Origin: Hyphomonadaceae bacterium UBA2389
Lineage (GTDB): Bacteria; Pseudomonadota; Alphaproteobacteria; Caulobacterales; Aquidulcibacteraceae
DNA: 64,000 nucleotides
Direction: 5' to 3'
Assembly: GCA_002343395.1 (NCBI GenBank)
Contig: DDSN01000143.1
Span: 5,583 to 69,582, forward strand
Part shown: one piece after another, positions 28,047-36,289 of the stretch
Layout: every line of letters begins with the position of its first letter
How positions within the stretch are numbered: position 1 is the first letter of the stretch
Program-made: the position numbers and the translations under genes
Notes under the pieces: model-generated
Seen by the model: only the letters and a program-made list of their open reading frames with translations
The model's database searches: none
What the model was told of the DNA's origin: nothing

Positions 28047-28519
28047 GGCGCGGGCTCCGCTTGTTGCTCTTGGGCCGGCTGTTGCTGAGCGAAGCTGGCG
28101 AATAAGGTCAGCAGGTCCACTGAACTTTGAGTATACAAAATTTCTCCGCCTGCCGGCAGCGGCGATGCGCCCGCTGGCTCGATCGCCACGTAGGCGCCGC
28201 CAAGCAAGCCATCGTTTGAAACACGCGCGGTGGACTCGTCGAGAACCTCAACACCGCGGTTAATCGCGAATGTGAGCCTGGCCATGTACGTCTGCGGATC
28301 AAGTGTGACGCTGCGCACAACGCCGACCTTTACGCCAGAGACGCGCACATCCGCGCCCACATCGATACCGTCGACGCGCTGAAAACGCGCCGAAAGCTCA
28401 TATCCGCCGCCGCCGCCAGAGCCCTGACCCGCTTGGGCAGCGGCGAAAGCGAAAAAACCGATCGCGACAACTGCGACGATGGCGCCAAGCACGGTTTCAC
28501 CCCAGCGTTCAACGCTCAC
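28043..28519 (-). CDS. mlaD: MlaD/MCE-family lipid transport protein
   Basis: This 158-residue protein has an N-terminal membrane span (about 8-27) and a single MCE domain (about 38-125; RFQRVDGIDVGADVRVSGVKVG, NDGLLGGAYVAIEP), then a Gln/Pro-rich tail. MlaD forms a hexameric ring that passes phospholipids between MlaFEB and the periplasmic carrier. The start is a GTG at 28519 (MSVERWGETVLG) that overlaps the previous stop as GTGA and has GGAG eight bases upstream; the longer open frame from 28552 is rejected. The usual mlaFE partners are not in this window. Confidence 0.92.
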   Translation of the reverse strand: MSVERWGETVLGAIVAVVAIGFFAFAAAQAGQGSGGGGGYELSARFQRVDGIDVGADVRVSGVKVGVVRSVTLDPQTYMARLTFAINRGVEVLDESTARVSNDGLLGGAYVAIEPAGASPLPAGGEILYTQSSVDLLTLFASFAQQQPAQEQQAEPAP

Positions 28520-28932
28520 GAGGTCTTCTCCGTCGACGCACTTGGCTGCCAAGCCTCATAATCTGACGATGAAGACGCTCGCTTGCCTCCTCGGGCGAGC
28601 GACCCCTTAGGCCGGTAGGCATGCACGGTGCCGGTCATATTCGGCTGGTGCTCGAGCTCCCACTTTTGCCGTCGGAGAGGCTCGACGGTGGGCGGCGCGT
28701 CGACGATATGATGCATCCAAGCGTGCCAATCCGGGGGGACCCGCGACGCCTCTGCCAACCCCTTGTAAACGACGTACCGACGCTTCCGTCCCTCGATACT
28801 GGCGCGTCTTTCCTCAAAGTAGCGGTTCCCCTGACCGTCCTCGCCAACGAAGGCGCCGCGCCGACCTATGTCGAACAAGGCGCCGAGCGTCGCGCCGTTC
28901 CACCAGGTAAAAATGCGTGTGAGGATGAGCAA
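28516..28932 (-). CDS. NDUFA12 (B17.2) homologue, NADH:ubiquinone oxidoreductase accessory subunit
   Basis: This 138-residue protein matches the NDUFA12 family: IFTWWNGATLGALF, then GEDGQGNRYFEER, RRYVVYKGLAEASRVPPDWHAWMHHIVD and WELEHQPNMTGT. Mitochondria and alphaproteobacteria share this supernumerary complex I subunit, which sits on the hydrophilic arm. The start codon is TTG at 28932, chosen because GGAGG lies five bases upstream and the family N-terminus begins there. It heads a tightly coupled operon with mlaD and DUF2155. The upstream region to 29128 is shared with the divergent NrdJ-like gene. Confidence 0.92.
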   Translation of the reverse strand: MLILTRIFTWWNGATLGALFDIGRRGAFVGEDGQGNRYFEERRASIEGRKRRYVVYKGLAEASRVPPDWHAWMHHIVDAPPTVEPLRRQKWELEHQPNMTGTVHAYRPKGSLARGGKRASSSSDYEAWQPSASTEKTS

Positions 28933-29031
28933 TTCGGCCTCCGGGCACCACAGCGCGCCGAGCTAAGAGTCGGCCGTGGCGGCGGCGCGAATATGGCGAA
29001 GGGCGTATTTCCCGTCCAGTGCAGTCGCGAA

Positions 29032-29074
29032 ACAATATCTTGGGATAACTTGCGCCCGTTACCCCCAAGATATT
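29032..29074. promoter_or_regulatory. Pair of NrdR-box-like sites forming a perfect 12-bp inverted repeat
   Basis: CAATATCTTGGG (29032-29043) and CCCAAGATATTG (29063-29074) are exact reverse complements. The ten-base core of each arm (CAATATCTTG and CAAGATATTG) matches the NrdR-box core CwAtATaTwG at nine of ten positions. The two cores are 33 bases apart centre to centre, about three helical turns, close to the 31-32 usual for NrdR tandem operators. The site lies 55 bases before the NrdJ-like start codon. NrdR represses ribonucleotide reductase genes, so identity as an operator fits the gene it precedes. Confidence 0.72.
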
Positions 29075-29100
29075 GATGCCATGCACGATGGCGGATAAGT
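29072..29100 (+). promoter_or_regulatory. Candidate promoter of the NrdJ-like gene
   Basis: TTGATG at 29072-29077 and TAAGTT at 29095-29100 are spaced by 17 bases and could be -35 and -10 elements. The -35 starts inside the second NrdR-like box, so a bound repressor would block RNA polymerase. GGAGAGG lies in front of the ATG at 29129. The -10 match is weak. Confidence 0.35.
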
Positions 29101-29128
29101 TTAGCTATCTGCTTGGAGAGGCGAGCCG

Positions 29129-31858
29129 ATGGCGAGAACCGTTGAAGATACGTTTGACGACGCGGTCGTCCTAAGCCCGCCCGGCTGGACAGCCGCCATG
29201 AGCCAAGCGGCGCGCGAAGCGGGGTTTCTGTTGGAGACAGACGCCGGACCGAGCGTCACTGCGGCGCTTGAACGTGTCTGCAAAACAATCGGGACTTGGA
29301 CGGGCGACGAAGGGGTCGCCGAGCAGGCGCAGAGCCTGCTGTGCCAAGGGCAAGCGATGTTCGATGGTCCGACCCTGCATGCAGCGCTCTCTGGCGCCGA
29401 CCAAGCTCCATGCAGCGTCGCCTTGATGCCATGGCATCGCGGGCCAGGATCCGAACGCGCATCGATTTCGCGCGCGCAGCGCCTGGTTGAGAAAGGGGCA
29501 TACGTCGGCGTGATCGGCGCGCCATCACAGGATGCGCTCGACCTCCTGGATGCAGCTGCACGCCTATCGCCAAGCGCTCATGCAACTATCCTCGTCAAGC
29601 CCGACGCCGACTTGGCGCACGCTGTCCTAGGTGAAGAGACGGCGCGCGCACGGGCGGGCGTTGCACTTGTCGCCGGCGCCCGGGCAATTGACGCCGCGCT
29701 CGCCGAGTTGACGATCGAAGCGGTGCGTGCCGGGATGAACCTCGAGCATGGGGGCGTGCGCAGGAAGGCCGCCGCTGCGCGTCTGGCGGGCGCGCCTGAT
29801 GCCGAGATTTTGAACGCACTTTCGGGAACTGTTTCGCGCGGCGCCTACAGCGCGGCGCTGGACGCCGGGGCCGACCCTACTCGCCGCCGCGTGCGAATAG
29901 CAGCGAAAGACCCATCCGAGCACATGACGTTCTCGTTTGCCGATGGGGCCGTGGACCCCACAGGCGCGCTATCCGCAGGCGGCGCCTGCGAAGCCTTTGG
30001 CGGGAGCGTCGCGCTACCGCGGTTCGTCGACAAACACTTTGACGGCGCCCGCTTCGAGGCCTGCGTGCGCACCCTCGTGCGCGCGCTCACGACAAGCGAA
30101 ACGCCGCACAACACGATCGTCATTCGGCTTATTGGATTGCCGCAGACGCTCCTCCGGCTTGGGTTCGCCTACGATAGCGACGAGGCGCGCGCTTTCGCAG
30201 GCGGTGTCGCCGCCCTCGCTCACGCGACTGCGCTATCAGAAAGCATCTTACTTGCGGGCGAGGATTGCGTCCGCGTCGATACTGGCGCGGAACGCGAAGC
30301 AGCAGCCAACCTCAGTGATGAAAACGGTAGGCGCGCGATGACGCTCTATCGCGCAATGCCTAAAGGACGGGCGACCATGGCTGCGCCGATTAGCGTCGCC
30401 TTCGCATGCGAAGCAGCCAGCGCGAGCCTGCTCGGGCTGAACCAAACAAATCTCGGCCGTGCACCGACAATGGTCGGATTTGGGGTGCGCGAGGACGGCA
30501 GTTTTGGGCGAGTGATTGGCGACGATGCCACGCAAGCGCTGCGCCGCCTCGGGTATGACGACTCTACGATCGATCGCATTCGCCAACACGCAGAGGGTCA
30601 TCGCACTCTCCGCGGCGCGCCAGGCGTGAGTCTCGAACGGCTCGAGAAGCTTGGCTTCACGGAGCCCGCCCTGCTCGCGATCGATGAAGCCTTGGCTGAC
30701 GCCTTTTCTCTCCGCGCAGCGATACACCCGCTTGTGGTTGGACAAGAGTTTTGCACCGACGTGCTGAAACTCCCCCTCGACGTCGCCCTGGGAAAACGCG
30801 GCGATCTCTTAATGACGCTGGGCTTCACCGAGGGCGAGATCGCCGCAGCTGAAGCATATTGTTTGGGCAACGCTGATCTAGCCAGCACCCCTGGACTGCA
30901 ACCTGAGCATCGTCCGGTTTTTGCGACCTCTTCGGATATCAAACCTGAAGCGCACATTTCGATGGCGCGCGCTGTGCGACCATTTGCACGAACTGCGATC
31001 GAACTTACTCTGACTGCCGAGACCTTTGCGCGCCGGGAAGCCCTGCTCGCGGCTGCGCGCGACATCGGGGTCGCGTTGGTCACCGTCTCGGTTGAAGCGC
31101 CAACGCTGAAGTCGGCGCTCTCGTTCCTCGATGACGATCTAGAGCAACCCGCGCCTAGCGCCTCACACTCAACCACTGTCCAGGAAGCGCGCCGCGTCGA
31201 GCGGCGGCGCTTGCCCGAACGACGCAAGGGCTACATTCAAAAATCAACCGTGGGCGGACATAAGGTCTATCTCCACACAGGCGAGTACGATGATGGCGAA
31301 CTTGGCGAAATTTTCATTGACCTTCACAAGGAAGGCGCCGCGTTCCGCTCTCTGATGAACAACTTTGCGATCTCAATCTCCATCGGCCTTCAATATGGCG
31401 TGCCGCTGGAAGAGTACTGCGACGCCTTTCTGTTTACCCGTTTCGAACCAGCGGGCGAGGTCAAGGGCAACGAGACCATCCGGCACGCGACCTCCATTCT
31501 CGACTACATCTTCCGCGAGTTGGCGGTCAGCTACCTTGGGCGAACCGATCTGGCGCAGGTTGACCCCTACGATGCTCGTGGCGACGGCCTTTCAAAGCGC
31601 GCCGTCGACGCCGAAAGCGCGGTCCGCCTCATCTCGAGGGGATTCTCGCGCGGTGCGGCGCCTGACAATCTGGTTGTCCTGCGACCGAAGACCGCCGCCG
31701 AGTCCGCTCTCGAGCGACGCGAAACATCCGGCGTCCCCAAACGCTCCGGCGGACCCGCCTATCGTGGCGAGCCGTGCAGTGCGTGCGGCCATTTCACCGT
31801 GCAGGAAAGCGGCATTTGCGACGCCTGCGGCGCGAAAGGTCAAGCAAAGGGCGGCTGA
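29129..31858 (+). CDS. Diverged class II ribonucleotide reductase (NrdJ) paralogue with TSCPD domain, probably inactive
   Basis: This 909-residue protein resembles the vitamin B12-dependent reductase NrdJ (usually about 1200 residues) over most of its length. The TSCPD domain is strongly kept (about 695-810: [40 protein letters not shown]). Upstream parts still align by eye: [48 protein letters not shown] and LQPEHRPVF. Catalytic signatures are gone: the NPCSEYMF finger loop reads KDPSEHMTF (260-268), no PTGTI phosphate loop is visible near 430, and DCANPCG reads ATSSDIK (599-605). The C-terminus has two CxxC pairs (Cys883/886 and Cys897/900), as in NrdJ tails. Function is unknown: regulatory subunit, decoy or redox partner are all possible. 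Confidence 0.8.
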   Translation: MARTVEDTFDDAVVLSPPGWTAAMSQAAREAGFLLETDAGPSVTAALERVCKTIGTWTGDEGVAEQAQSLLCQGQAMFDGPTLHAALSGADQAPCSVALMPWHRGPGSERASISRAQRLVEKGAYVGVIGAPSQDALDLLDAAARLSPSAHATILVKPDADLAHAVLGEETARARAGVALVAGARAIDAALAELTIEAVRAGMNLEHGGVRRKAAAARLAGAPDAEILNALSGTVSRGAYSAALDAGADPTRRRVRIAAKDPSEHMTFSFADGAVDPTGALSAGGACEAFGGSVALPRFVDKHFDGARFEACVRTLVRALTTSETPHNTIVIRLIGLPQTLLRLGFAYDSDEARAFAGGVAALAHATALSESILLAGEDCVRVDTGAEREAAANLSDENGRRAMTLYRAMPKGRATMAAPISVAFACEAASASLLGLNQTNLGRAPTMVGFGVREDGSFGRVIGDDATQALRRLGYDDSTIDRIRQHAEGHRTLRGAPGVSLERLEKLGFTEPALLAIDEALADAFSLRAAIHPLVVGQEFCTDVLKLPLDVALGKRGDLLMTLGFTEGEIAAAEAYCLGNADLASTPGLQPEHRPVFATSSDIKPEAHISMARAVRPFARTAIELTLTAETFARREALLAAARDIGVALVTVSVEAPTLKSALSFLDDDLEQPAPSASHSTTVQEARRVERRRLPERRKGYIQKSTVGGHKVYLHTGEYDDGELGEIFIDLHKEGAAFRSLMNNFAISISIGLQYGVPLEEYCDAFLFTRFEPAGEVKGNETIRHATSILDYIFRELAVSYLGRTDLAQVDPYDARGDGLSKRAVDAESAVRLISRGFSRGAAPDNLVVLRPKTAAESALERRETSGVPKRSGGPAYRGEPCSACGHFTVQESGICDACGAKGQAKGG

Positions 31859-31859
31859 A

Positions 31860-31873
31860 GCTTGAGCTCAAGC
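31860..31873. repeat. Perfect 14-bp palindrome between the NrdJ-like gene and DUF3297
   Basis: GCTTGAGCTCAAGC is its own reverse complement and starts one base after the stop codon of the NrdJ-like gene, 23 bases before the DUF3297 start codon. It has no T run, so it is not an intrinsic terminator. It could be an operator or an mRNA hairpin. Confidence 0.6.
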
Positions 31874-31896
31874 AGGCGCCTAGCTAAAACCCTGCA

Positions 31897-32148
31897 ATGA
31901 GCGACACCCCTCCAGACCGGCTCGCGGTCGATCCAGACAGCCCTTATTACGACGAAGCGATCTTGGCTCGCGGTGTCGGCGTACGATTCAACGGCAACGA
32001 GAAAAACAACGTCGAGGAATACTGCGTCAGCGAAGGCTGGGTGCGACTCGCGGTAGGAAAAACCTTGGACCGGCGAGGCAAGCAGCTCACGATCAAATAC
32101 ACTGGCAAGGTAGAGCCCTACTTCCAGAACGCCGATGCTGCTAGCTGA
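31897..32148 (+). CDS. DUF3297 family small protein
   Basis: This 83-residue soluble protein of unknown function has the DUF3297 pattern: PPDRLAVDPDSPYYDEAIL, GVGVRFNGNEKNNVEEYC, EGWVRL and KTLDRRGKQLTIKYTGKVEPYF. Its acidic start and basic Lys/Arg stretch are conserved in the family as I know it. It follows the NrdJ-like gene by 38 bases and may be cotranscribed with it. Its last eight bases overlap the 3' end of the convergent rnd gene. Confidence 0.88.
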   Translation: MSDTPPDRLAVDPDSPYYDEAILARGVGVRFNGNEKNNVEEYCVSEGWVRLAVGKTLDRRGKQLTIKYTGKVEPYFQNADAAS

Positions 32149-33292
32149 CCTCTTCCACGGCGATTTTCCCATTCCTTAAGCTAAGCGCGAGCTTTCCGCG
32201 CTTTAGTTTCAACGCGCGCTCGCCAAACACATCGCGTCGCCATCCCTTGAGAGCGGGCACATCCGCATCGTCGTCGGCGGCGATTGCTTCCACCTCTGCC
32301 GCGGAGGCGATGAGGCGCGGCGCCACATTGTGCTCGTCCGCCTCATACCGCAGCAGCACCTTAAGCAGCTCAACCGTAGGGCCCAGTCCCGCGGGAGCGG
32401 GCGGCGCGCGCTCGTGCTTGTACACTGGACGATTGGGATCCGCGAACGCGCGGTCCAGCGCCTGCAGCAGCTCCTGCGCTGAGCGCGAGTTGCCAAAGCC
32501 GCGCGGTACGGCGCGCATGCGATCGAAGTCCGCTGCGTTTTTCGGCTTGTGTTCTGCGATTTCGTAAAGCGCATCGTCCTTGACGACGCGCCCCCGCGGC
32601 ACATCGCGCGCTTGCGCTTGTCGTTCTCGCCATGCAGCCGCCACCTGCAGCGCGAGCACATAATCGGGCGTTGTTTTGCGCAACTTCAAACGCAGCCACG
32701 CGTTTTCGGGCGTCGTATCGTAAACATCAGGATCGAGCAGCGCCGCGTGCTCCTCGTCAAGCCACGACAACCGTCCTGATTTGTCCAGCTTGTCGCGCAA
32801 ACGCGGATAGGCGTCGCGCAAATGCGTTACGTCCGCCAACGCGTAAGATAATTGATTGTCTGACAGCGGTCGGCGGGCCCAATCTGTGAAGCGCGAAGAT
32901 TTGTCCAAACGGCGCTTCAGCACCTGCTGAACCAGGGCGTCATACGCGACTGTGTCTCCGTAGCCGCACGCCATTGCCGCGATTTGCGTGTCAAAGACCG
33001 GAGCCGGCAGCGCCCCGCCAATCTTGAGAAATATCTCCAAGTCTTGCCGCGCAGCATGAAAAACCTTCAGCACGCGCTGATCGCTCAGGAAGCGTACGAA
33101 GGGGGAGAGGTCAAGACCCGCAGCCAGGGGGTCGATAATCGCCTCGACGCCCGGCGCCGCCGCCTGGATAAGGCAAAGCCTGGGCCAAAACGTCGTCTCG
33201 CGCATGAATTCCGTATCGACCGCCGCGAACGGCTGTTCCGCCATCGCGCCGCACAGGTCTTCCAGCGCCGCTGTCTCAGTGATCACCCTCAT
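32141..33292 (-). CDS. rnd: Ribonuclease D
   Basis: This 383-residue 3'-5' exoribonuclease trims tRNA and other stable RNA ends. The DEDD site is complete: Asp26 and Glu28 (AVDTEF), Asp84 (FHAARQDLEIF), and Tyr150/Asp154 (YALADVTHLRD). An HRDC domain lies at about 215-290 (ARDVPRGRVVKDDALYEIA), followed by a second helical HRDC-like region. Length is normal. The 3' end overlaps DUF3297 by eight bases. Confidence 0.96.
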   Translation of the reverse strand: MRVITETAALEDLCGAMAEQPFAAVDTEFMRETTFWPRLCLIQAAAPGVEAIIDPLAAGLDLSPFVRFLSDQRVLKVFHAARQDLEIFLKIGGALPAPVFDTQIAAMACGYGDTVAYDALVQQVLKRRLDKSSRFTDWARRPLSDNQLSYALADVTHLRDAYPRLRDKLDKSGRLSWLDEEHAALLDPDVYDTTPENAWLRLKLRKTTPDYVLALQVAAAWRERQAQARDVPRGRVVKDDALYEIAEHKPKNAADFDRMRAVPRGFGNSRSAQELLQALDRAFADPNRPVYKHERAPPAPAGLGPTVELLKVLLRYEADEHNVAPRLIASAAEVEAIAADDDADVPALKGWRRDVFGERALKLKRGKLALSLRNGKIAVEEVS

Positions 33293-33349
33293 CTCGGCTT
33301 TGGTTGGGGTGCGCCGAAAGCTGGGTCAAGGGGCGTAAGCTCCGTCAGA

Positions 33350-34276
33350 TCAGCTCGACGGCTCAAATCCCGCCCTTAGAGCCCCCCCAGACACGAGAGA
33401 TTCCAGATGAGCGGCGTCGTGGGCGGGAACAATCGCCACGTCAGGCTCCTCAACCGCCAAGTCGTGTAGCGCGCGGATCTGGCGAAGCACGGCATCCCTG
33501 TTGGGGTCGACACCCGGAACCAACATCCCCACCAGCCGGGGCCGCCCACGCAAATGTTCGATGCTGGACATCTGCCACGCAATGTCCCCGACAAAGAGAT
33601 ACTCGCGGCTCGTCGTCCGCACAAAGATCACAATTGACCCCGGTGAGTGTCCGGGGGCGGCGTGTGCGACAATCCCCGGCGCGATGCGGGTTGGCGTCGC
33701 GAAATCCGCTGCCGCCACGGCCGCGATCTCGGGCGCCAGCGCCCCGTCGACTGCATAGGTTGGCAGAGCGGCGAGTTGAGGCGCCGTAAGGCGTAGATGC
33801 GGCGCGATCAGGGCTGGGGCAGGATGGCGTGCAACCGCCATGACATGATCCAGGTGCTCGTGCGTGATCAAGATGTCGTTCGCCCGCTGCATCACGGCCA
33901 GCAAGCGCGCGTAGGCTTCTCGGTCAAAGTGCCCTTTGCCGCCCGACATCCCCTGCAGCGTCGCCTCGTCAACCGCCGCGTCGATAACAACGTCTCCAGA
34001 GGGCCCGACCACGTCAAACGCCGGAAACGCAAAGGCGCGCACGCCATCAAAGGCGCCGGCTTCAGCGGCGAAGCTCGGCGCTTCATTCTCGCCAATCACC
34101 TCAACCTGCACCTCTGTCGGCAGGGTCGCCTGGGCATCATCCGAGACCAATGCGCGATAGGCGGCGAGCTCGAACACGCCATCCGCCCGCGTCGGCGCGG
34201 CGCCGTCGAGTACAAAATACCAAGCCGCGCCGGCAAGCGCCGCCAACGCTACTGCCAGTCCGATCAGCCACTTCAT
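33350..34276 (-). CDS. Membrane-anchored metallo-beta-lactamase-fold hydrolase
   Basis: This 308-residue protein has an N-terminal hydrophobic segment (MKWLIGLAVALAALAGAAW), either an anchor or an uncleaved signal. The MBL domain has HEHLDH in ILITHEHLDHVMA, a third His in HAAPGHSPGS, Asp in LFVGDIAW, and a terminal His in IVPAHDA, so the dinuclear zinc site looks complete. The overall form resembles lactonase/hydrolase MBL proteins, but the substrate cannot be told. The open frame reaches 34396; the ATG at 34276 is chosen because the anchor starts there and GGGGGA lies upstream. It is divergent from aspS. Confidence 0.85.
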   Translation of the reverse strand: MKWLIGLAVALAALAGAAWYFVLDGAAPTRADGVFELAAYRALVSDDAQATLPTEVQVEVIGENEAPSFAAEAGAFDGVRAFAFPAFDVVGPSGDVVIDAAVDEATLQGMSGGKGHFDREAYARLLAVMQRANDILITHEHLDHVMAVARHPAPALIAPHLRLTAPQLAALPTYAVDGALAPEIAAVAAADFATPTRIAPGIVAHAAPGHSPGSIVIFVRTTSREYLFVGDIAWQMSSIEHLRGRPRLVGMLVPGVDPNRDAVLRQIRALHDLAVEEPDVAIVPAHDAAHLESLVSGGALRAGFEPSS

Positions 34277-34435
34277 GTTTGCGTCCCCCGATCCTGATCC
34301 CGGCAGCAGCCCTCGTGAGGTGAAACCATCGAGCGGCAAGCAGCCGCTCGCAGTATGCAGGCGCGGGTCAAGCCAGAGAAGGGCCTGAGACGGCATCGTC
34401 GTGGGTCGGACCCGCTACCGGCGACAAGCCCCGCC

Positions 34436-34465
34436 TTGACAACCCCGGCGCGCCCGTGCGCTACC
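34436..34465 (+). promoter_or_regulatory. Candidate aspS promoter
   Basis: TTGACA at 34436-34441 and GCTACC at 34460-34465 (spacing 18) fit the Caulobacter-type housekeeping promoter, whose -10 is close to GCTANAWC. The aspS ATG at 34490 follows after a short leader containing GGAG. Confidence 0.5.
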
Positions 34466-34489
34466 CCGCGCTTCAGTTTGGAGCCCGAA

Positions 34490-36280
34490 ATGCACGCTTA
34501 TCGCACCCACACCTGTGGGCAGCTTCGCCCCGCCGACGCCGGCTCGTCCGTGCGCCTGTCCGGCTGGGTGCACAGGAAGCGCGACTTGGGCGGGGTTCTG
34601 TTCGTCGATCTGCGCGACCATTACGGAATCGTCCAGCTGGTGGCGAACCCAGACTCCTCGGCGTTCCCATTGTTTGAACGGCTGCGCGCTGAAAGCGTGG
34701 TGCGCGTCGACGGGCGAGTGGTGGAGCGTTCAAAGGAAACAGTGAACCCCGAATTACCGACAGGCGGGATCGAAATTCGCGTGGACGCCGCCGAAGTACT
34801 TGGCGCAGCGGAAGAGCTGCCGCTGCCGGTGTTCGGCGAGCCAGACTATCCCGAGGACATCCGTCTCAAGTACCGCTTCCTGGATTTGCGGCGCGAGAAG
34901 CTGCACCGCTCGATCCTGCTGCGTTCGCAAGTGATCGCATCGCTGCGCCGGCGCATGATTGATCAGGGGTTCACCGAGTTTCAGACGCCTATCCTCACAG
35001 CCTCCAGCCCCGAAGGCGCGCGCGACTTTTTGGTCCCATCGCGCCTTCATCCCGGCAAGTTCTACGCGCTGCCCCAGGCGCCGCAACAATTCAAGCAGCT
35101 CTTGATGGTGGCGGGCTTCGACAAGTACTTTCAGATCGCGCCGTGCTTCCGCGACGAGGACGCGCGCGCCGACCGTTCGCCCGGTGAATTCTACCAGCTC
35201 GACTTCGAGATGAGCTTCGTCACGCAAGAAGACGTGTTCAACGCCATCGAGCCGGTGCTCGCCGGCGTGTTTGACGAGTTCGGCCAAGGCAAGCGGGTGA
35301 CGAAAGCGGGTTCGTTCCCGCGCATCCCATATGCGGAGGCGATCGCGAAATATGGCTCCGACAAGCCTGATTTGCGCAACCCGCTGGTGCTGGCGGACGT
35401 GAGCGAGCATTTCCGAGGCGGCGGCTTTGGCGTTTTCGCGAAGATTCTCGAAAAACCGAACACGGCCGTGTGGGCGATCCCCGCACCGTCAGGCGGCTCG
35501 CGCGCCTTCTGCGACAAGATGAATTCTTGGGCGCAGGGCGAAGGCCAACCCGGCTTGGGTTACATTTTCTGGCGCGACGGCGAAGATGGCGGCGCCGGCC
35601 CCATCGCCAAGAACATCGGGCCAGACCGCGCCAACGCCGTCCGCGATCAGCTTGGCTTGAAGGTCGGCGACGCAGCCTTCTTCGTCGCCGGCGATCCCTC
35701 TGTGTTTTACAAGTTCGCCGGGCTCGCGCGGAACAAGGTCGCCGACGAACTGAATCTGTCAGACAAGGACCAGTTCGCGTTCTGCTGGATCGTCGATTTC
35801 CCGATGTACGAGTGGAGCGAGGAAGAGAAGAAGATCGACTTCTCGCACAACCCATTCTCGATGCCGAACTACGATCACGAGGCATTCCTTGAGCTCGATC
35901 CGAAAGATCGCGCAACCGTCGAGAAGATTACCGCGTTTCAGTACGACATCGTCTGCAATGGCGTCGAACTTTCGTCAGGCGCGATCCGCAACCACAAGCC
36001 CGAAATCATGATCAAGGCCTTCGAGATCGCCGGTTATGGTCGCGAGGTGGTGGAAGAAAAGTTCGGTGGCATGCTCAACGCGTTTCGCTACGGCGCGCCG
36101 CCGCACGGGGGCTCGGCGCCAGGCGTGGACCGCATTGTTATGCTCTTGGCGGGCGTGGAAAACATCCGCGAAGTGATCGTCTTCCCGTTCAATCAGCAGG
36201 CCCAGGACCTGATGATGAACGCGCCCGGCGAGGTGACGCCCAAGCAGCTCAAGGAGCTGCACATCCGGGTGATCGAGTAG
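34490..36280 (+). CDS. aspS: Aspartyl-tRNA synthetase
   Basis: This 596-residue class II synthetase has an N-terminal OB anticodon-binding domain ([19 protein letters not shown]), then motif 1-3 regions including [20 protein letters not shown] (flipping-loop area), [19 protein letters not shown] (motif 2) and [14 protein letters not shown] (motif 3). A GAD-type insertion domain sits in the middle (about 290-410). Bacterial-type AspRS of this length is often non-discriminating when asparaginyl-tRNA synthetase is absent; this cannot be decided here. The ATG at 34490 has GGAG six bases upstream; the longer open frame from 34355 is not used. Confidence 0.97.
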   Translation: MHAYRTHTCGQLRPADAGSSVRLSGWVHRKRDLGGVLFVDLRDHYGIVQLVANPDSSAFPLFERLRAESVVRVDGRVVERSKETVNPELPTGGIEIRVDAAEVLGAAEELPLPVFGEPDYPEDIRLKYRFLDLRREKLHRSILLRSQVIASLRRRMIDQGFTEFQTPILTASSPEGARDFLVPSRLHPGKFYALPQAPQQFKQLLMVAGFDKYFQIAPCFRDEDARADRSPGEFYQLDFEMSFVTQEDVFNAIEPVLAGVFDEFGQGKRVTKAGSFPRIPYAEAIAKYGSDKPDLRNPLVLADVSEHFRGGGFGVFAKILEKPNTAVWAIPAPSGGSRAFCDKMNSWAQGEGQPGLGYIFWRDGEDGGAGPIAKNIGPDRANAVRDQLGLKVGDAAFFVAGDPSVFYKFAGLARNKVADELNLSDKDQFAFCWIVDFPMYEWSEEEKKIDFSHNPFSMPNYDHEAFLELDPKDRATVEKITAFQYDIVCNGVELSSGAIRNHKPEIMIKAFEIAGYGREVVEEKFGGMLNAFRYGAPPHGGSAPGVDRIVMLLAGVENIREVIVFPFNQQAQDLMMNAPGEVTPKQLKELHIRVIE

Positions 36281-36289
36281 AACAGCGCC

